Shown here in pieces: positions 9,666 to 18,958 of a stretch of DNA of 64,000 nt. Position numbers and translations under genes: made by a program. The stretch's first letter is position 1. The number at the start of each line of letters is the position of its first letter. The notes under the pieces are model-generated. The model did not search any database. It worked only from the letters and a program-made list of their open reading frames with translations, and was not told where the DNA came from. The DNA comes from Pantoea anthophila (GTDB lineage Bacteria; Pseudomonadota; Gammaproteobacteria; Enterobacterales; Enterobacteriaceae), in assembly GCF_006494375.1 (NCBI RefSeq), contig NZ_VHIZ01000056.1:451685-515684 (forward strand). Reading direction: 5' to 3'.

Positions 9666-9886
9666 TCATCCTTTTCATTCCCTCCCTTATCAGCCTGCTT
9701 GTCTCTAAAGCCGAGGAGAAAGGCTCTCCTTTGACTAAAGAGGAGGTGTTGGCTATTCGTGATAATGCCACGGCTATTGTCACGGATGCTGAAGGAGTTT
9801 TAGCTGTGGCTGAGCGTCGTGGGTATCAGGATATCGACCCGGAACATTGTTGGGAGGAATGGCTGGACTTTAATAAGCAGGCTTGA
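9662..9886 (+). CDS. Small hypothetical protein, coupled to the upstream gene
   Basis: A 74-residue product starts at GTG inside the GTGA overlap with the preceding 48-residue gene; GAGGAAGG lies just upstream. The first dozen residues are hydrophobic (IILFIPSLISLLVS) and the remainder is acidic (SPLTKEEVLAIRDNATAI, then DIDPEHCWEEW). It could be weakly membrane-associated. No function can be assigned. The pair lies in the AT-rich patch between the LysR gene and the YoaK-like gene. Confidence 0.6.
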   Translation: MIILFIPSLISLLVSKAEEKGSPLTKEEVLAIRDNATAIVTDAEGVLAVAERRGYQDIDPEHCWEEWLDFNKQA

Positions 9887-9966
9887 GGTTCACAACATGG
9901 GGCCGATGAGTTTTCTAAGGTGAGCGGCCCCGGCTTATCAGATTTTACTCAGCAACTGCCGGGCCA

Positions 9967-10722
9967 TCAGCTTGCCGTCTTTACCGGCCGCCGGAAAATG
10001 GCGTTCAGCGCCAGGCAGATCAGGCCGAACCCCACCAGCAGCAGAAAGTCGTAGCTGAGCAGCCTGTAGAGCCCTATTCCGGCTATGCCGCCCGCCAGGA
10101 ATGCGAGCAGCGTCAGCACATGCAGCCGCAGCCGGCTCAGGTAGAGCGGTGCCTCTTTCGGGGAGATTTTACGCCGCAGCACCTCAAACAGCATCGCCAG
10201 CTCAATCCCGATATCGGTCGCCGTGCCGGAGACATGGGTAGTACGGACGCGGGCGTCCGAAATCCGTGTGACCACCGCATTCTGCAGCCCCATCAGAAAA
10301 CTGAGGCTCAGGATTAACACCACGCCAGGCGACAGCGGCGGAAAGTGATTTTCAATCACCCCCAGTACCATCAGCGCAGCGCCTTCAGCCAGGATGACAA
10401 AGGCATAAATAGTGCGGATGTTTCTGCGGCGACCGGAATTGATAACCAGGGTGGAGAGCGCCGACCCGGCGATGAAGAGGATGACGATGGCGAGAAAAAA
10501 GAGGCCGGTTCCCGGATTCGCTTTTGCCAGATGATCGGAGAGCAGCGAGACATTGCCGGTCATGTTGGCAGAAAAGAAACCGACAATCTCAAAGGCGGCG
10601 GTGTTCAGCGCCCCCGCAGCGGCCGCCAGCGTACAGGCCAGACGGGTGTCGGCGCTGTGGCTGCGGGCACTTTCTGTACTGATTAGCATGACCACCACAT
10701 ATTCAGAGGAAAGCCTTATCAT
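9967..10722 (-). CDS. YoaK/DUF1275 family inner-membrane protein
   Basis: The product is 251 residues from the ATG at 10722; ATGs giving slightly longer (259) or shorter (240) forms are possible. It has six or so hydrophobic segments, with family-typical stretches AAAGALNTAAFEIVGFFSAN-MTGN near the N-terminus and GLQNAVVTRISDARVRTTHV in the middle. DUF1275 proteins are uncharacterised membrane proteins, possibly transporters. It follows the chemotaxis receptor gene on the same strand after a GC-rich hairpin, so cotranscription is not certain. Confidence 0.8.
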   Translation of the reverse strand: MIRLSSEYVVVMLISTESARSHSADTRLACTLAAAAGALNTAAFEIVGFFSANMTGNVSLLSDHLAKANPGTGLFFLAIVILFIAGSALSTLVINSGRRRNIRTIYAFVILAEGAALMVLGVIENHFPPLSPGVVLILSLSFLMGLQNAVVTRISDARVRTTHVSGTATDIGIELAMLFEVLRRKISPKEAPLYLSRLRLHVLTLLAFLAGGIAGIGLYRLLSYDFLLLVGFGLICLALNAIFRRPVKTAS

Positions 10723-10824
10723 CCGCCGATTCCCGGCCGGCGACAAGGCGCTGAATCAAACTCTCCCGGCGCACTGACCTCAGGGCAATCTGCCCGGATA
10801 ACATGCCTTACCGGCAGCAGGTTT

Positions 10825-10846
10825 CGCGCGGCACTGGCGCCGCGCG
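10825..10846 (-). terminator. GC-rich hairpin after the chemoreceptor gene
   Basis: CGCGCGGC and GCCGCGCG form a perfect 8-bp stem with a 6-base loop, 10 bases past the receptor stop. There is no clear T-run, so termination may be partial. Confidence 0.4.
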
Positions 10847-10856
10847 GAACCGCCGG

Positions 10857-12401
10857 TTAATGGCTGGCGAGACGGAACGTGGATACCGACTGCGTCAGGT
10901 ACTGCACCTGCTCTTCCAGCGAGGCGGAGGCTGCTGCAGACTCCTGCACCAGCGCCGAGTTCTGCTGCGTCACGCTGTCCATCTCGGTCACGGCCTGTTC
11001 AATCTGACCGATACCGCGACTCTGTTCATCTGAAGCGGTAGAGATATGCTCCATCAGCAGGTTAACCTGGCTCACTGAGGAGATAATCGCGCTCATCGCC
11101 TCACCCGTGCGGCTGACCTGATCAGAACCGGCGTGAATGATGGCGACCGATTCGGCAATCAGGCTCTCAATCTCTTTAGCGGCCGTGGCGCTGCGCTGCG
11201 CCAGGTTCCGGACTTCGCCCGCCACCACCGCAAAACCGCGACCCTGCTCCCCGGCACGGGCCGCTTCCACCGCTGCGTTCAGCGCCAGAATATTGGTCTG
11301 GAAAGCGATGCTGTCGATAACGGTCGTGATCTCTTCAATCTTCTTCGAGCTGGCGTTAATCAGCCCCATTGAAACCACCACTTCCTGCGACACTTTCTCA
11401 CCGCTTTCGGCATTTTTCACCGCTTCACTGGTCAGGCGGCAGGCTTCAAAGACGTTTTCGGTGTTCTGTTTCACCGTTGCGCCCAGCTGCTCCATGCTGG
11501 CGGCGGTCTCGGTCAGCGCGGCAGCCTGCTGCTCGGTGCGTGAGGCGAGATCGATGTTGCCCGCAGCAATTTCCTGTGACGCGGTGGAGACGGAGCGGGT
11601 CGAGTCACGAACCTGCAGAATGATAGAGGTCAGCGCGCTGCGCATCTGCTCCAGCGAGCCCATCAGCAGCTGAATTTCACTGCGGGAGTTCGCCCTGACC
11701 GGGACGCTGCTGTCCAGCACGCCCGCCGCAATCAGCCTGCAGTGTTCCTGCGCATCGTTCAGCGGAGAGAGCACGTAGCGCTTCATGAAGATGTAGATCG
11801 CGATGATGATGGCAAAAAAGAGCACGCCAAACAGTCCCAGCAGGGTAATGCCGGTGGTGAAATGACTCTGCGCATCACTGTTGAGTTTTCTGGCGTAAGT
11901 TTCATGCTGCGCCAGCACCCGATCCAGAATGATTTCATACTGGCGATCCAGACGCACCACGGTGGCAATCTGGTTTTTGAATCGCAGCTGGTCGTGCGCT
12001 TCTGCTGCCTCAATTAACGGCTGCAGGCCCCGCTGGCGATAGGCCTGATAGGCCTGACGATAGGCTTCCGCTTCAGCCTCTTCGCCCGGCAGACGCGGCG
12101 CGTTCATATAGGCTTCAAACGCCGCATCCGCCTTACCGGCAACGGTGCGAACGCTGTCCAGCGTGGCCGGGTTATTCGCCTCACTGCCCTCAATCGACTT
12201 CATGTACTCCATCAGGCGGACACGCAGCGTACGGCTGTGGTTGATAGGGTCGATCACCGACAGCACAACGCGGATCTCTTTGTTAACCGCATTCAGGGAG
12301 TGATTGCTCTGAACAAGCAGCCAGGTACTGATTGCCACGCTGGTAAGAAACAGCGCCAGCAGGAAAGAAAAAATAATCAGGGAGGACTTTTTTAACGACA
12401 T
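10857..12401 (-). CDS. Methyl-accepting chemotaxis protein (Tsr/Tar type)
   Basis: This 514-residue chemoreceptor has membrane helix 1 at about residues 8-30, a periplasmic four-helix ligand domain, and helix 2 near residues 185-210. A HAMP domain follows, then a cytoplasmic signalling domain. The hairpin tip [20 protein letters not shown] is intact, so it should couple to CheA/CheW. The C-terminus ends in STFRLASH and lacks the NWETF pentapeptide that tethers CheR and CheB in major receptors, so it probably relies on other receptors for adaptation. The ligand cannot be predicted. The neighbouring upstream gene is a PTS permease with its own terminator. Confidence 0.93.
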   Translation of the reverse strand: MSLKKSSLIIFSFLLALFLTSVAISTWLLVQSNHSLNAVNKEIRVVLSVIDPINHSRTLRVRLMEYMKSIEGSEANNPATLDSVRTVAGKADAAFEAYMNAPRLPGEEAEAEAYRQAYQAYRQRGLQPLIEAAEAHDQLRFKNQIATVVRLDRQYEIILDRVLAQHETYARKLNSDAQSHFTTGITLLGLFGVLFFAIIIAIYIFMKRYVLSPLNDAQEHCRLIAAGVLDSSVPVRANSRSEIQLLMGSLEQMRSALTSIILQVRDSTRSVSTASQEIAAGNIDLASRTEQQAAALTETAASMEQLGATVKQNTENVFEACRLTSEAVKNAESGEKVSQEVVVSMGLINASSKKIEEITTVIDSIAFQTNILALNAAVEAARAGEQGRGFAVVAGEVRNLAQRSATAAKEIESLIAESVAIIHAGSDQVSRTGEAMSAIISSVSQVNLLMEHISTASDEQSRGIGQIEQAVTEMDSVTQQNSALVQESAAASASLEEQVQYLTQSVSTFRLASH

Positions 12402-12442
12402 CGCTACGTTCCGGAAATTGGGAGGATGAGTGGCTATATCGG

Positions 12443-12478
12443 CAAAAAAAAGCAGCCCATTAGGGCTGAACTTTTTTT
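12443..12478. terminator. Bidirectional terminator after the PTS gene
   Basis: CAGCCC-ATTA-GGGCTG is flanked by a run of A on the left and a run of T on the right. Read on the minus strand it ends the PTS gene transcript before the chemoreceptor gene. Confidence 0.75.
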
Positions 12479-12562
12479 AGTTACAATAAGCGGAGCGGCA
12501 GCGTGCAGCCTTTCTCCCCCTTTCCGGCAGACCGCCCGCTGATGACCCGAAACAGGCTGTCG

Positions 12563-14149
12563 CTAAGCCACGCCGAGCGCCCGCTTTACCTCACTGGCGA
12601 CTTTCTCAACCTGAGGCCCGTAAATCACCTGAACATCATGCTCGCTGACGCGATTGACGCCGTTGGCACCGGTGCTCATCAGCGTCTGATCCACCACCTG
12701 ATTCATCTCTCTGACCCGGACCCGCAGTCGGGTAAAGCAGCAATCGACATCCTCGATATTGGCCTGCCCACCCAGCCCGCTGATAATCACCTGGGTGCGC
12801 TCATCCGCCGCGACCTGCTGCGGTTTCTCCTCTTCCGATTCCCGGCCCGGCGTTTCGACATGCATCCGGGTGATCACCAGCCGGAAAGCGTAGTAGTAGA
12901 GCGGCGCATAGACGGCCCCCAGCGCCAGTGTCCACCACCAGTGCGTTTTCGCCCCGCCCAGCATGCCGAACACCACCAGGTCGATGATGCCGCCCTGCAC
13001 ATTGCCAATCATCAGGTGCAGCATCGACATCAGCATGAAGGAGAGACCGGTCAGGAAGGCGTGCAGGAGATAGAGTACCGGCGAGACAAAAATAAAGCAG
13101 AACTCGAGCGGTTCCGTAATACCGGTCGTGAATGAGGTCAGCGCGCCCGCCATCACCAGCGCTTTGACCCGCTGTTTATGCTCTGGCCGTGCGGTGTGAT
13201 AGATCGCCAGGGCAGCGGCGGGCAGGCCAAACATCATGACCGGAATTTTACCCTGCGCCAGAAACTGCGTGGCGGTGCGCAGCGTCGCATCCGGGATCGA
13301 CCCCGGGTGGGTCAGAGACGCGTTGAAGATGTTGAGCGCACCGACAATGGTCTGGCCATCCACCACCGCCATACCGCCGATCGGGGTGAAGCGAACGGTT
13401 TCGTTGAGGATATGGTGCAGGCCGGTGGGGATCAGAATGCGTTCAAATGCCCCCAGCAGGAACGCGCCATACTGACCACTTTTGCCGATCATCGCGCCGA
13501 TCCAGGCGATCCCCTGGCCGATGGTCGGCCAGACCAGCGCCAGCAGCACCCCCACCAGCGGCAGGCAGACGACGGTGACGATCGGCACAAAACGCCGCCC
13601 GCCAAAAAAGCTGATCGCAGTAGGCAGTTGCTGGGTGTAAAAGCGGTTGTGCAGCGCGACCGTTATCAGCCCGGCAATCACCCCACCCAGCACGCTCATG
13701 TTGTAGGTAAAGACCCCCAGCATGCTGATATATTCCGCCGAGGTCATCATCGCCGTCGTCTGATCCATCCCCGCCTGCTGCAGAGCGGCCGGTGTGGTGG
13801 TGGCGGCCGTGATCCCTTTGGCCGCCAGGGTAGCGCTGATGCCGACATTCATCACGATGTAGCCAATCACCGCAGCAAACGCGGCGGTGGGCTTCTCCGC
13901 TTTTGCCAGCCCGATAGCACTCGCCACGGCAAAGAAGAGCGGCAGGTTTGTAAACAGCGCACCGGCGATCTTGCGGATAAAGCCGATGATGACCTGCGGC
14001 ACCGCCATCTGGACGAACGCCTCACCGGTCACCGCCGGGTTCTGCATCGCCGCCGCCAGCCCGAGAAAGATCCCTGCGGCGGCGATCACCGAGATTGGCA
14101 TCATTAGCGCTTTGCCGAACGCGTGGATCTGGCTGGTCAGCTGTTTCAT
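12563..14149 (-). CDS. PTS permease, fused IICB of the glucose/glucoside family
   Basis: This 528-residue sugar phosphotransferase permease has an IIC membrane domain (about residues 1-410) with the GITEPLEFCFIFVSP signature of the glucose superfamily. A linker and a C-terminal IIB domain (about residues 445-528) follow. The phosphorylated cysteine lies in DCCFTRLRV. No IIA domain is present, so a separate IIA (such as Crr) would be needed. The substrate is probably a hexose or alpha-glucoside, but MalX-, GlvC- and AglA-type assignments cannot be separated by eye. It diverges from the ydeP-like gene across about 260 bases. Confidence 0.85.
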   Translation of the reverse strand: MKQLTSQIHAFGKALMMPISVIAAAGIFLGLAAAMQNPAVTGEAFVQMAVPQVIIGFIRKIAGALFTNLPLFFAVASAIGLAKAEKPTAAFAAVIGYIVMNVGISATLAAKGITAATTTPAALQQAGMDQTTAMMTSAEYISMLGVFTYNMSVLGGVIAGLITVALHNRFYTQQLPTAISFFGGRRFVPIVTVVCLPLVGVLLALVWPTIGQGIAWIGAMIGKSGQYGAFLLGAFERILIPTGLHHILNETVRFTPIGGMAVVDGQTIVGALNIFNASLTHPGSIPDATLRTATQFLAQGKIPVMMFGLPAAALAIYHTARPEHKQRVKALVMAGALTSFTTGITEPLEFCFIFVSPVLYLLHAFLTGLSFMLMSMLHLMIGNVQGGIIDLVVFGMLGGAKTHWWWTLALGAVYAPLYYYAFRLVITRMHVETPGRESEEEKPQQVAADERTQVIISGLGGQANIEDVDCCFTRLRVRVREMNQVVDQTLMSTGANGVNRVSEHDVQVIYGPQVEKVASEVKRALGVA

Positions 14150-14345
14150 GGTGTCGCGCCCTCTCTGATGATAAATAGCAAGTATTAGCCCGTTATAGAG
14201 AGAACTCCCGTTATCAGCGCGTTAAAACTGGGTAAAATCTGACCAGCTTCACACTTCTGGCCGATGCACGATAAACGCCAGCTATCGCACCATTATGTCA
14301 ATCAATTAGACAAGGTATGACGATAATTGCACACTCCCCTTCACC

Positions 14346-14363
14346 ATCAGGCTATAACCTGAT
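14346..14363. promoter_or_regulatory. Palindrome in the PTS/ydeP divergent region
   Basis: ATCAGG-CTATAA-CCTGAT is a perfect 6-bp inverted repeat 47 bases upstream of the ydeP-like start. It is a possible operator. The rest of 14150-14410 shows no recognised site. Confidence 0.3.
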
Positions 14364-14410
14364 AACAATCATCAAACAATTATTCCTACTATAAAAAGCC
14401 TGCACTCAAT

Positions 14411-16714
14411 ATGAAATTTAAACGCCAAATCAAACCCTACCGCGCGGCTGCGGGCGGCTGGGGTTCACTGGAAGCCACCACGCGTTTCGTTCTTGACAGC
14501 AAAGCGGCACTGAAAAATATGCGCAACCTGATGCGCATGAACAAAGCCCGCGGTTTTGACTGTCCGGGCTGCGCCTGGGGCGATGACAATAAAAGTACCT
14601 TCAGCTTCTGCGAAAACGGCGCCAAAGCGGTGACCTGGGAAGCGACACGTCGTGTGGTTGATACCGACTTTTTCGCCCGGCATAGCGTAACCACCCTCTA
14701 CACCCAGAGTGACTACTTCCTGGAATATCAGGGTCGTCTGACGCATCCGCTGCGCTACAACGCCGAAACTGACCACTATGAGCCAATCAGCTGGGACGAC
14801 GCCTTTGCGCTGATCGCGCAGCACATTAAGGCGATGGACAATCCGGATCAGATGGAGCTTTACACCTCCGGTCGCGCCAGCAATGAAGCCTCCTGGCTCT
14901 ATCAGCTGTTTGGTCGCCTGGTAGGCACCAATAACTTTCCTGACTGCTCCAATATGTGTCACGAAGCCAGCGGCACCGGGCTGAAGCGCAGCATTGGCGT
15001 CGGGAAAGGCACCATTCGTCTGGACGATTTTGACCATGCGGATGCGATTTTTGTCTTTGGTCAGAACCCCGGCACCAACCATCCGCGCATGCTGCACAGC
15101 CTGCGTCACGCTGCCGACCACGGCGCAAAAATCGTGACCTTTAACACCCTGCGCGAACGCGGTCTGGAGCGCTTTGCCGATCCACAGAAACCGCTGGAAG
15201 TGGTGACCTCTAAAGCCGGCACCATCAGCTCCTCCTACTACCAGCCGAATCTGGGCGGAGATATGGCTGCCGTGCGCGGCATGGTGAAATCCCTGCTGGA
15301 AACCCACCGTGCCCGTCTGGCGGCAGGTGAAAGCGGCCTGTTCGATCAGACCTTTATCAATGCCAAAACCAACGGCATTGAGGCCTACCTCGACGCCGTA
15401 GACAACACCAGCTGGATGCAGATTGTGGCGCAGTCGGGCCTGACGCAGGCGCAAATCCGTGAAGCAGCGGCCATCTATCAGAGCGCTGACCGGGTGATCT
15501 GCACCTGGGCGATGGGGATCACCCAGCACAAGCATTCGGTAGACACGGTGCGTGAAATCACCAACCTGCAGCTGCTGTTTGGCCAGCTGGGCAAAAAAGG
15601 CGCAGGTCTCTGCCCGGTGCGCGGTCACAGTAACGTGCAGGGCAACCGGACGATGGGCATTGATGAGAAACCGACGCAGGCGTTCCTGGATGCGCTGGGC
15701 AACCATTTCGGTTTCGAGCCACCGCGTGCCGCGGGCCACAACACCGTTGAAGCGCTGAATGCCATGCTGCGTGATGAAGTCAAAGTGCTGATTGCGCTGG
15801 GTGGCAACCTGGCCGCGGCGGCGCCCGATTCACCGCGCACGGAAGAGGCGTTATCGCGCTGTGGTCTGACCGTACACATCAGCACCAAGCTGAACCGCAG
15901 CCACCTGGTGCCGGGTCATGAAGGGCTGATTCTGCCGACGCTGGGCCGCACGGAACGTGACCGCCAGGCAACCGGCAATCAGTTTATTACCGTCGAAGAC
16001 TCGTTCAGCATGGTGCACGCCTCCGAAGGGATCGGCATTCCGCTGGCGGAGACGCAGCGCTCTGAAACGGCCATCGTCGCCGGGATCGCGCAGGCGGTGC
16101 TGGGTGATGACAAAGTGAAGTGGCGCGACCTGGCGGGTGACTACAACCTGATCCGCGATCATATCGCCGCGACCATTCCGGGCTTTGCCGACTTTAACGC
16201 GAAATGCGATATCCCTGGCGGGTTCTACCTGGGCAATGCCGCTGCAGAGTTACGCTTCAATACGCCGAGCCAGAAAGCGGAATTTAATGCGTCGATGCTG
16301 CCGGACTCACTGTTCCCGGCGCTGGATCAGGCGGTGCCGTTCACCCTGCAGACCCTGCGTTCACACGACCAGTACAACACCACCATCTACGGCCTCGATG
16401 ACCGTTATCGTGGCGTGTTTGGTCAGCGCGAAGTGGTGTTTATCAATCCGGACGATATGGCGGATCTGGGCTTTACCGAAGGCCAGAATGTCGATATCGA
16501 AACGCTGTGGAATGATGGCATCATCCGTCGCGTCAGCGGTTTCAAACTGGTTCCTTATAATATTCCGCGCGGAAATCTGGCGGCCTACTATCCGGAAACC
16601 AACCCGCTGGTGCCGCTGAACAGCTTTGGTGATGGCAGCGGTACACCGACCTCCAAATCGGTGCCCGTGAAGCTGGAACTCTCCCTGGCACAGGCCGATC
16701 AGCGCATCGCCTGA
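14411..16714 (+). CDS. ydeP: FdhF/YdeP family molybdopterin oxidoreductase
   Basis: This 767-residue molybdopterin-guanine-dinucleotide enzyme resembles E. coli YdeP (759 residues). Seen are a CPGC motif near residue 50, the cofactor-binding region FVFGQNPGTNHPRML, and a C-terminal MopB domain (YRGVFGQREVVFINPDDM). It lacks the four-cysteine iron-sulfur motif and selenocysteine of true formate dehydrogenase FdhF. E. coli YdeP is associated with acid resistance; its substrate is not established. It is a single gene closed by a terminator, with no partner subunit genes nearby. No clear ribosome site precedes the ATG. Confidence 0.88.
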   Translation: MKFKRQIKPYRAAAGGWGSLEATTRFVLDSKAALKNMRNLMRMNKARGFDCPGCAWGDDNKSTFSFCENGAKAVTWEATRRVVDTDFFARHSVTTLYTQSDYFLEYQGRLTHPLRYNAETDHYEPISWDDAFALIAQHIKAMDNPDQMELYTSGRASNEASWLYQLFGRLVGTNNFPDCSNMCHEASGTGLKRSIGVGKGTIRLDDFDHADAIFVFGQNPGTNHPRMLHSLRHAADHGAKIVTFNTLRERGLERFADPQKPLEVVTSKAGTISSSYYQPNLGGDMAAVRGMVKSLLETHRARLAAGESGLFDQTFINAKTNGIEAYLDAVDNTSWMQIVAQSGLTQAQIREAAAIYQSADRVICTWAMGITQHKHSVDTVREITNLQLLFGQLGKKGAGLCPVRGHSNVQGNRTMGIDEKPTQAFLDALGNHFGFEPPRAAGHNTVEALNAMLRDEVKVLIALGGNLAAAAPDSPRTEEALSRCGLTVHISTKLNRSHLVPGHEGLILPTLGRTERDRQATGNQFITVEDSFSMVHASEGIGIPLAETQRSETAIVAGIAQAVLGDDKVKWRDLAGDYNLIRDHIAATIPGFADFNAKCDIPGGFYLGNAAAELRFNTPSQKAEFNASMLPDSLFPALDQAVPFTLQTLRSHDQYNTTIYGLDDRYRGVFGQREVVFINPDDMADLGFTEGQNVDIETLWNDGIIRRVSGFKLVPYNIPRGNLAAYYPETNPLVPLNSFGDGSGTPTSKSVPVKLELSLAQADQRIA

Positions 16715-16733
16715 TCCCCTGTCAGCCCCTCTG

Positions 16734-16757
16734 AAAAGCCGGTTCGTCCGGCTTTTT
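16734..16757 (+). terminator. Terminator of the ydeP-like gene
   Basis: AAAAGCCGG-TTCGT-CCGGCTTTT followed by T, 20 bases after the stop. Confidence 0.88.
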
Positions 16758-16824
16758 GCCTTGCCGCGCGGCGTCGATTCGCGTAAAACTGTCAGCCGCA
16801 TTCAGGCCACGAAACGTAAAAATT

Positions 16825-18759
16825 ATGTTCCAGGATAACCCGCTGCTCGCGCAGCTGAAAGAGAAGCTCCATTCACAGACACCACGTGCAGAAGGCGTGG
16901 TAAAAGGCACCGAAAAAGGCTTCGGCTTTCTGGAAGTCGATGCGCAGAAAAGTTACTTCATTCCGCCTCCGCAGATGAAGAAAGTGATGCATGGCGATCG
17001 TATCGTCGCCGTGATCCACACCGATAAAGACCGCGAAAGTGCTGAACCGGAAACCCTGGTTGAGCCGTTCCTGAGCCGTTTTGTCGGCCGGGTACAGAAG
17101 AAAGACGATCGCCTGTCGATCGTGCCGGACCATCCCCTGCTGAAAGAGGCTATCCCGTGCCGCCCGGCGCGCGATGTCAGCCATGAGTTTGAGAATGGCG
17201 ACTGGGCTGTCGCTGAAATGCGTCGTCATCCTCTGAAAGGCGACCGCGGTTTTTACGCCGAAATCACCGACTTTATCGTCAAAGCGGATGACCATCTGGC
17301 GCCGTGGTGGGTGACGCTGTCGCGTCACAACCTTGAGCGTGACGCGCCGGATGTCAGCTTTGGCGAGATGATGGATGAGAATCTGACGCGCGAAGATCTG
17401 ACCGCGCTCAATTTTGTCACCATTGACAGCGCCAGCACCCAGGATATGGATGATGCGCTTTATGTGGAAGCGCAGGCGGATGGCTCGCTCTCCCTGACCA
17501 TCGCTATCGCCGACCCGACCGCTTATGTCGCGGAAGGCAGTCAGCTGGATAAGCTGGCAGCGAAGCGCGCCTTCACCAACTACCTGCCGGGCTTTAACAT
17601 CCCGATGCTGCCGCGCGAACTCTCTGATGATGTCTGCTCGCTGCGTCCGAATGTCCGCCGTCCGGCGCTGGCCTGCCGCGTCACCGTGGCCGCCGATGGC
17701 AGCCTGGCGGATGATGTCACCTTCTTTGCGGCCTGGATCGAGTCCAAAGCCAAGCTGGCTTATGATGACGTTTCTGACTGGCTGGAAAACAGCGGCAGCT
17801 GGCAGCCGGAGAGTGACGCGATTGCAGAACAGATTCGTCTGCTCCATCGCCTCTGCCAGGCGCGCAGCGAGTGGCGTCAGACCCACGCGCTGGTGTTCAA
17901 AGATCGCCCTGACTACCGCTTCCTGCTGGGAGAAAAAGGTGAAGTGCTGGAGATCGTCGCGGAACCGCGTCGCATCGCTAACCGCATCGTTGAAGAGGCG
18001 ATGATCCTGGCAAACATCTGTGCGGCGAAGGTGCTGCGTGACCGTCTCGGCTTTGGTATTTACAACGTCCATGCCGGTTTCGATGCCACCAATGCTGAAC
18101 AGGCCGCCGCAGTGCTGGCGAATCATGGCATTACCGTGGATGCTCAGGCGATTACTACCCTGGAAGGCTTCCGCGTGCTGCGTCGTGAACTCGATGCCCA
18201 GCCGACGCCGTTCCTCGACAGCCGCATCCGTCGCTTCCAGACCTTTGCCGAGATCAGCACCGAGCCGGGCCCGCACTTCGGGCTGGGACTGGAGGCGTAC
18301 GCCACCTGGACCTCACCCATCCGTAAGTTTGGCGACATGATCAACCATCGCCTGCTGAAAGCGATTATCCGTGGTGAGACGATCGCCCGTCCGGACGATG
18401 CCGTGACGGTCACGATGAGCGAGCGCCGTCGTCTGAACCGCATGGCCGAGCGTGATGTGGGTGACTGGCTCTACGCCCGTTATCTTGCGCCGTTTGCCGG
18501 CACCGATCGTCGCTTCAGCGCCGAGATTATCGACGTGTCACGCGGCGGTATGCGCGTTCGTCTGCTGGAGTATGGCGCGGTGGCCTTTATCCCTGCTCCG
18601 TTCATTCACGCGGTGCGTGATGAGATGGTCTGCAGCCAGGAGAATGGCAGCGTTCAGATTAAAGGCGAGGTGGTTTACCGTGTGACTGACGTGATTGATG
18701 TCACCATCGCCGAAGTCCGCATGGAAACCCGCAGCGTCGTGGCGCGTCCCGCCGTCTGA
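16825..18759 (+). CDS. rnb: Exoribonuclease II
   Basis: RNase II degrades single-stranded RNA 3' to 5' in the cytoplasm. The start at [15 protein letters not shown] gives 644 residues, the E. coli length; the frame is open upstream, but that part reads through the ydeP terminator. Domains in order are N-terminal cold-shock domains, the RNB catalytic domain with the acidic cluster [14 protein letters not shown], and a C-terminal S1 domain. In E. coli it lies next to yciW. Here about 9.8 kb of extra genes separate them. Confidence 0.97.
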   Translation: MFQDNPLLAQLKEKLHSQTPRAEGVVKGTEKGFGFLEVDAQKSYFIPPPQMKKVMHGDRIVAVIHTDKDRESAEPETLVEPFLSRFVGRVQKKDDRLSIVPDHPLLKEAIPCRPARDVSHEFENGDWAVAEMRRHPLKGDRGFYAEITDFIVKADDHLAPWWVTLSRHNLERDAPDVSFGEMMDENLTREDLTALNFVTIDSASTQDMDDALYVEAQADGSLSLTIAIADPTAYVAEGSQLDKLAAKRAFTNYLPGFNIPMLPRELSDDVCSLRPNVRRPALACRVTVAADGSLADDVTFFAAWIESKAKLAYDDVSDWLENSGSWQPESDAIAEQIRLLHRLCQARSEWRQTHALVFKDRPDYRFLLGEKGEVLEIVAEPRRIANRIVEEAMILANICAAKVLRDRLGFGIYNVHAGFDATNAEQAAAVLANHGITVDAQAITTLEGFRVLRRELDAQPTPFLDSRIRRFQTFAEISTEPGPHFGLGLEAYATWTSPIRKFGDMINHRLLKAIIRGETIARPDDAVTVTMSERRRLNRMAERDVGDWLYARYLAPFAGTDRRFSAEIIDVSRGGMRVRLLEYGAVAFIPAPFIHAVRDEMVCSQENGSVQIKGEVVYRVTDVIDVTIAEVRMETRSVVARPAV

Positions 18760-18846
18760 GTTCCAGCTGACTTATGCCATCTGGCGGGATAACTCCGGTT
18801 ATCCCGCCCGTTCCCGCCCCCGTTCAGGTTGCAAACAGGTTATATT

Positions 18847-18862
18847 TGTACCCCGCTTCACA
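18847..18862. promoter_or_regulatory. CRP-like site upstream of cstA
   Basis: TGTAC-N6-TCACA matches the CRP consensus perfectly in the right half and 3 of 5 in the left. It lies about 100 bases before the cstA start. E. coli cstA is activated by CRP, which supports the reading. Confidence 0.4.
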
Positions 18863-18958
18863 CTTCTCCACTGATTAACTTTCACTTACATTCCATTACA
18901 TTAAGTTTAACTCGTTGTTTTCGATCGCCTTCCTCTCGATCCCTACAAGGAGTTAGTC

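Noticed and set aside
8036..9886. Prophage remnant
   Set aside because: No integrase, attachment repeats or phage structural genes are recognisable, so only an AT-rich accessory patch is claimed.
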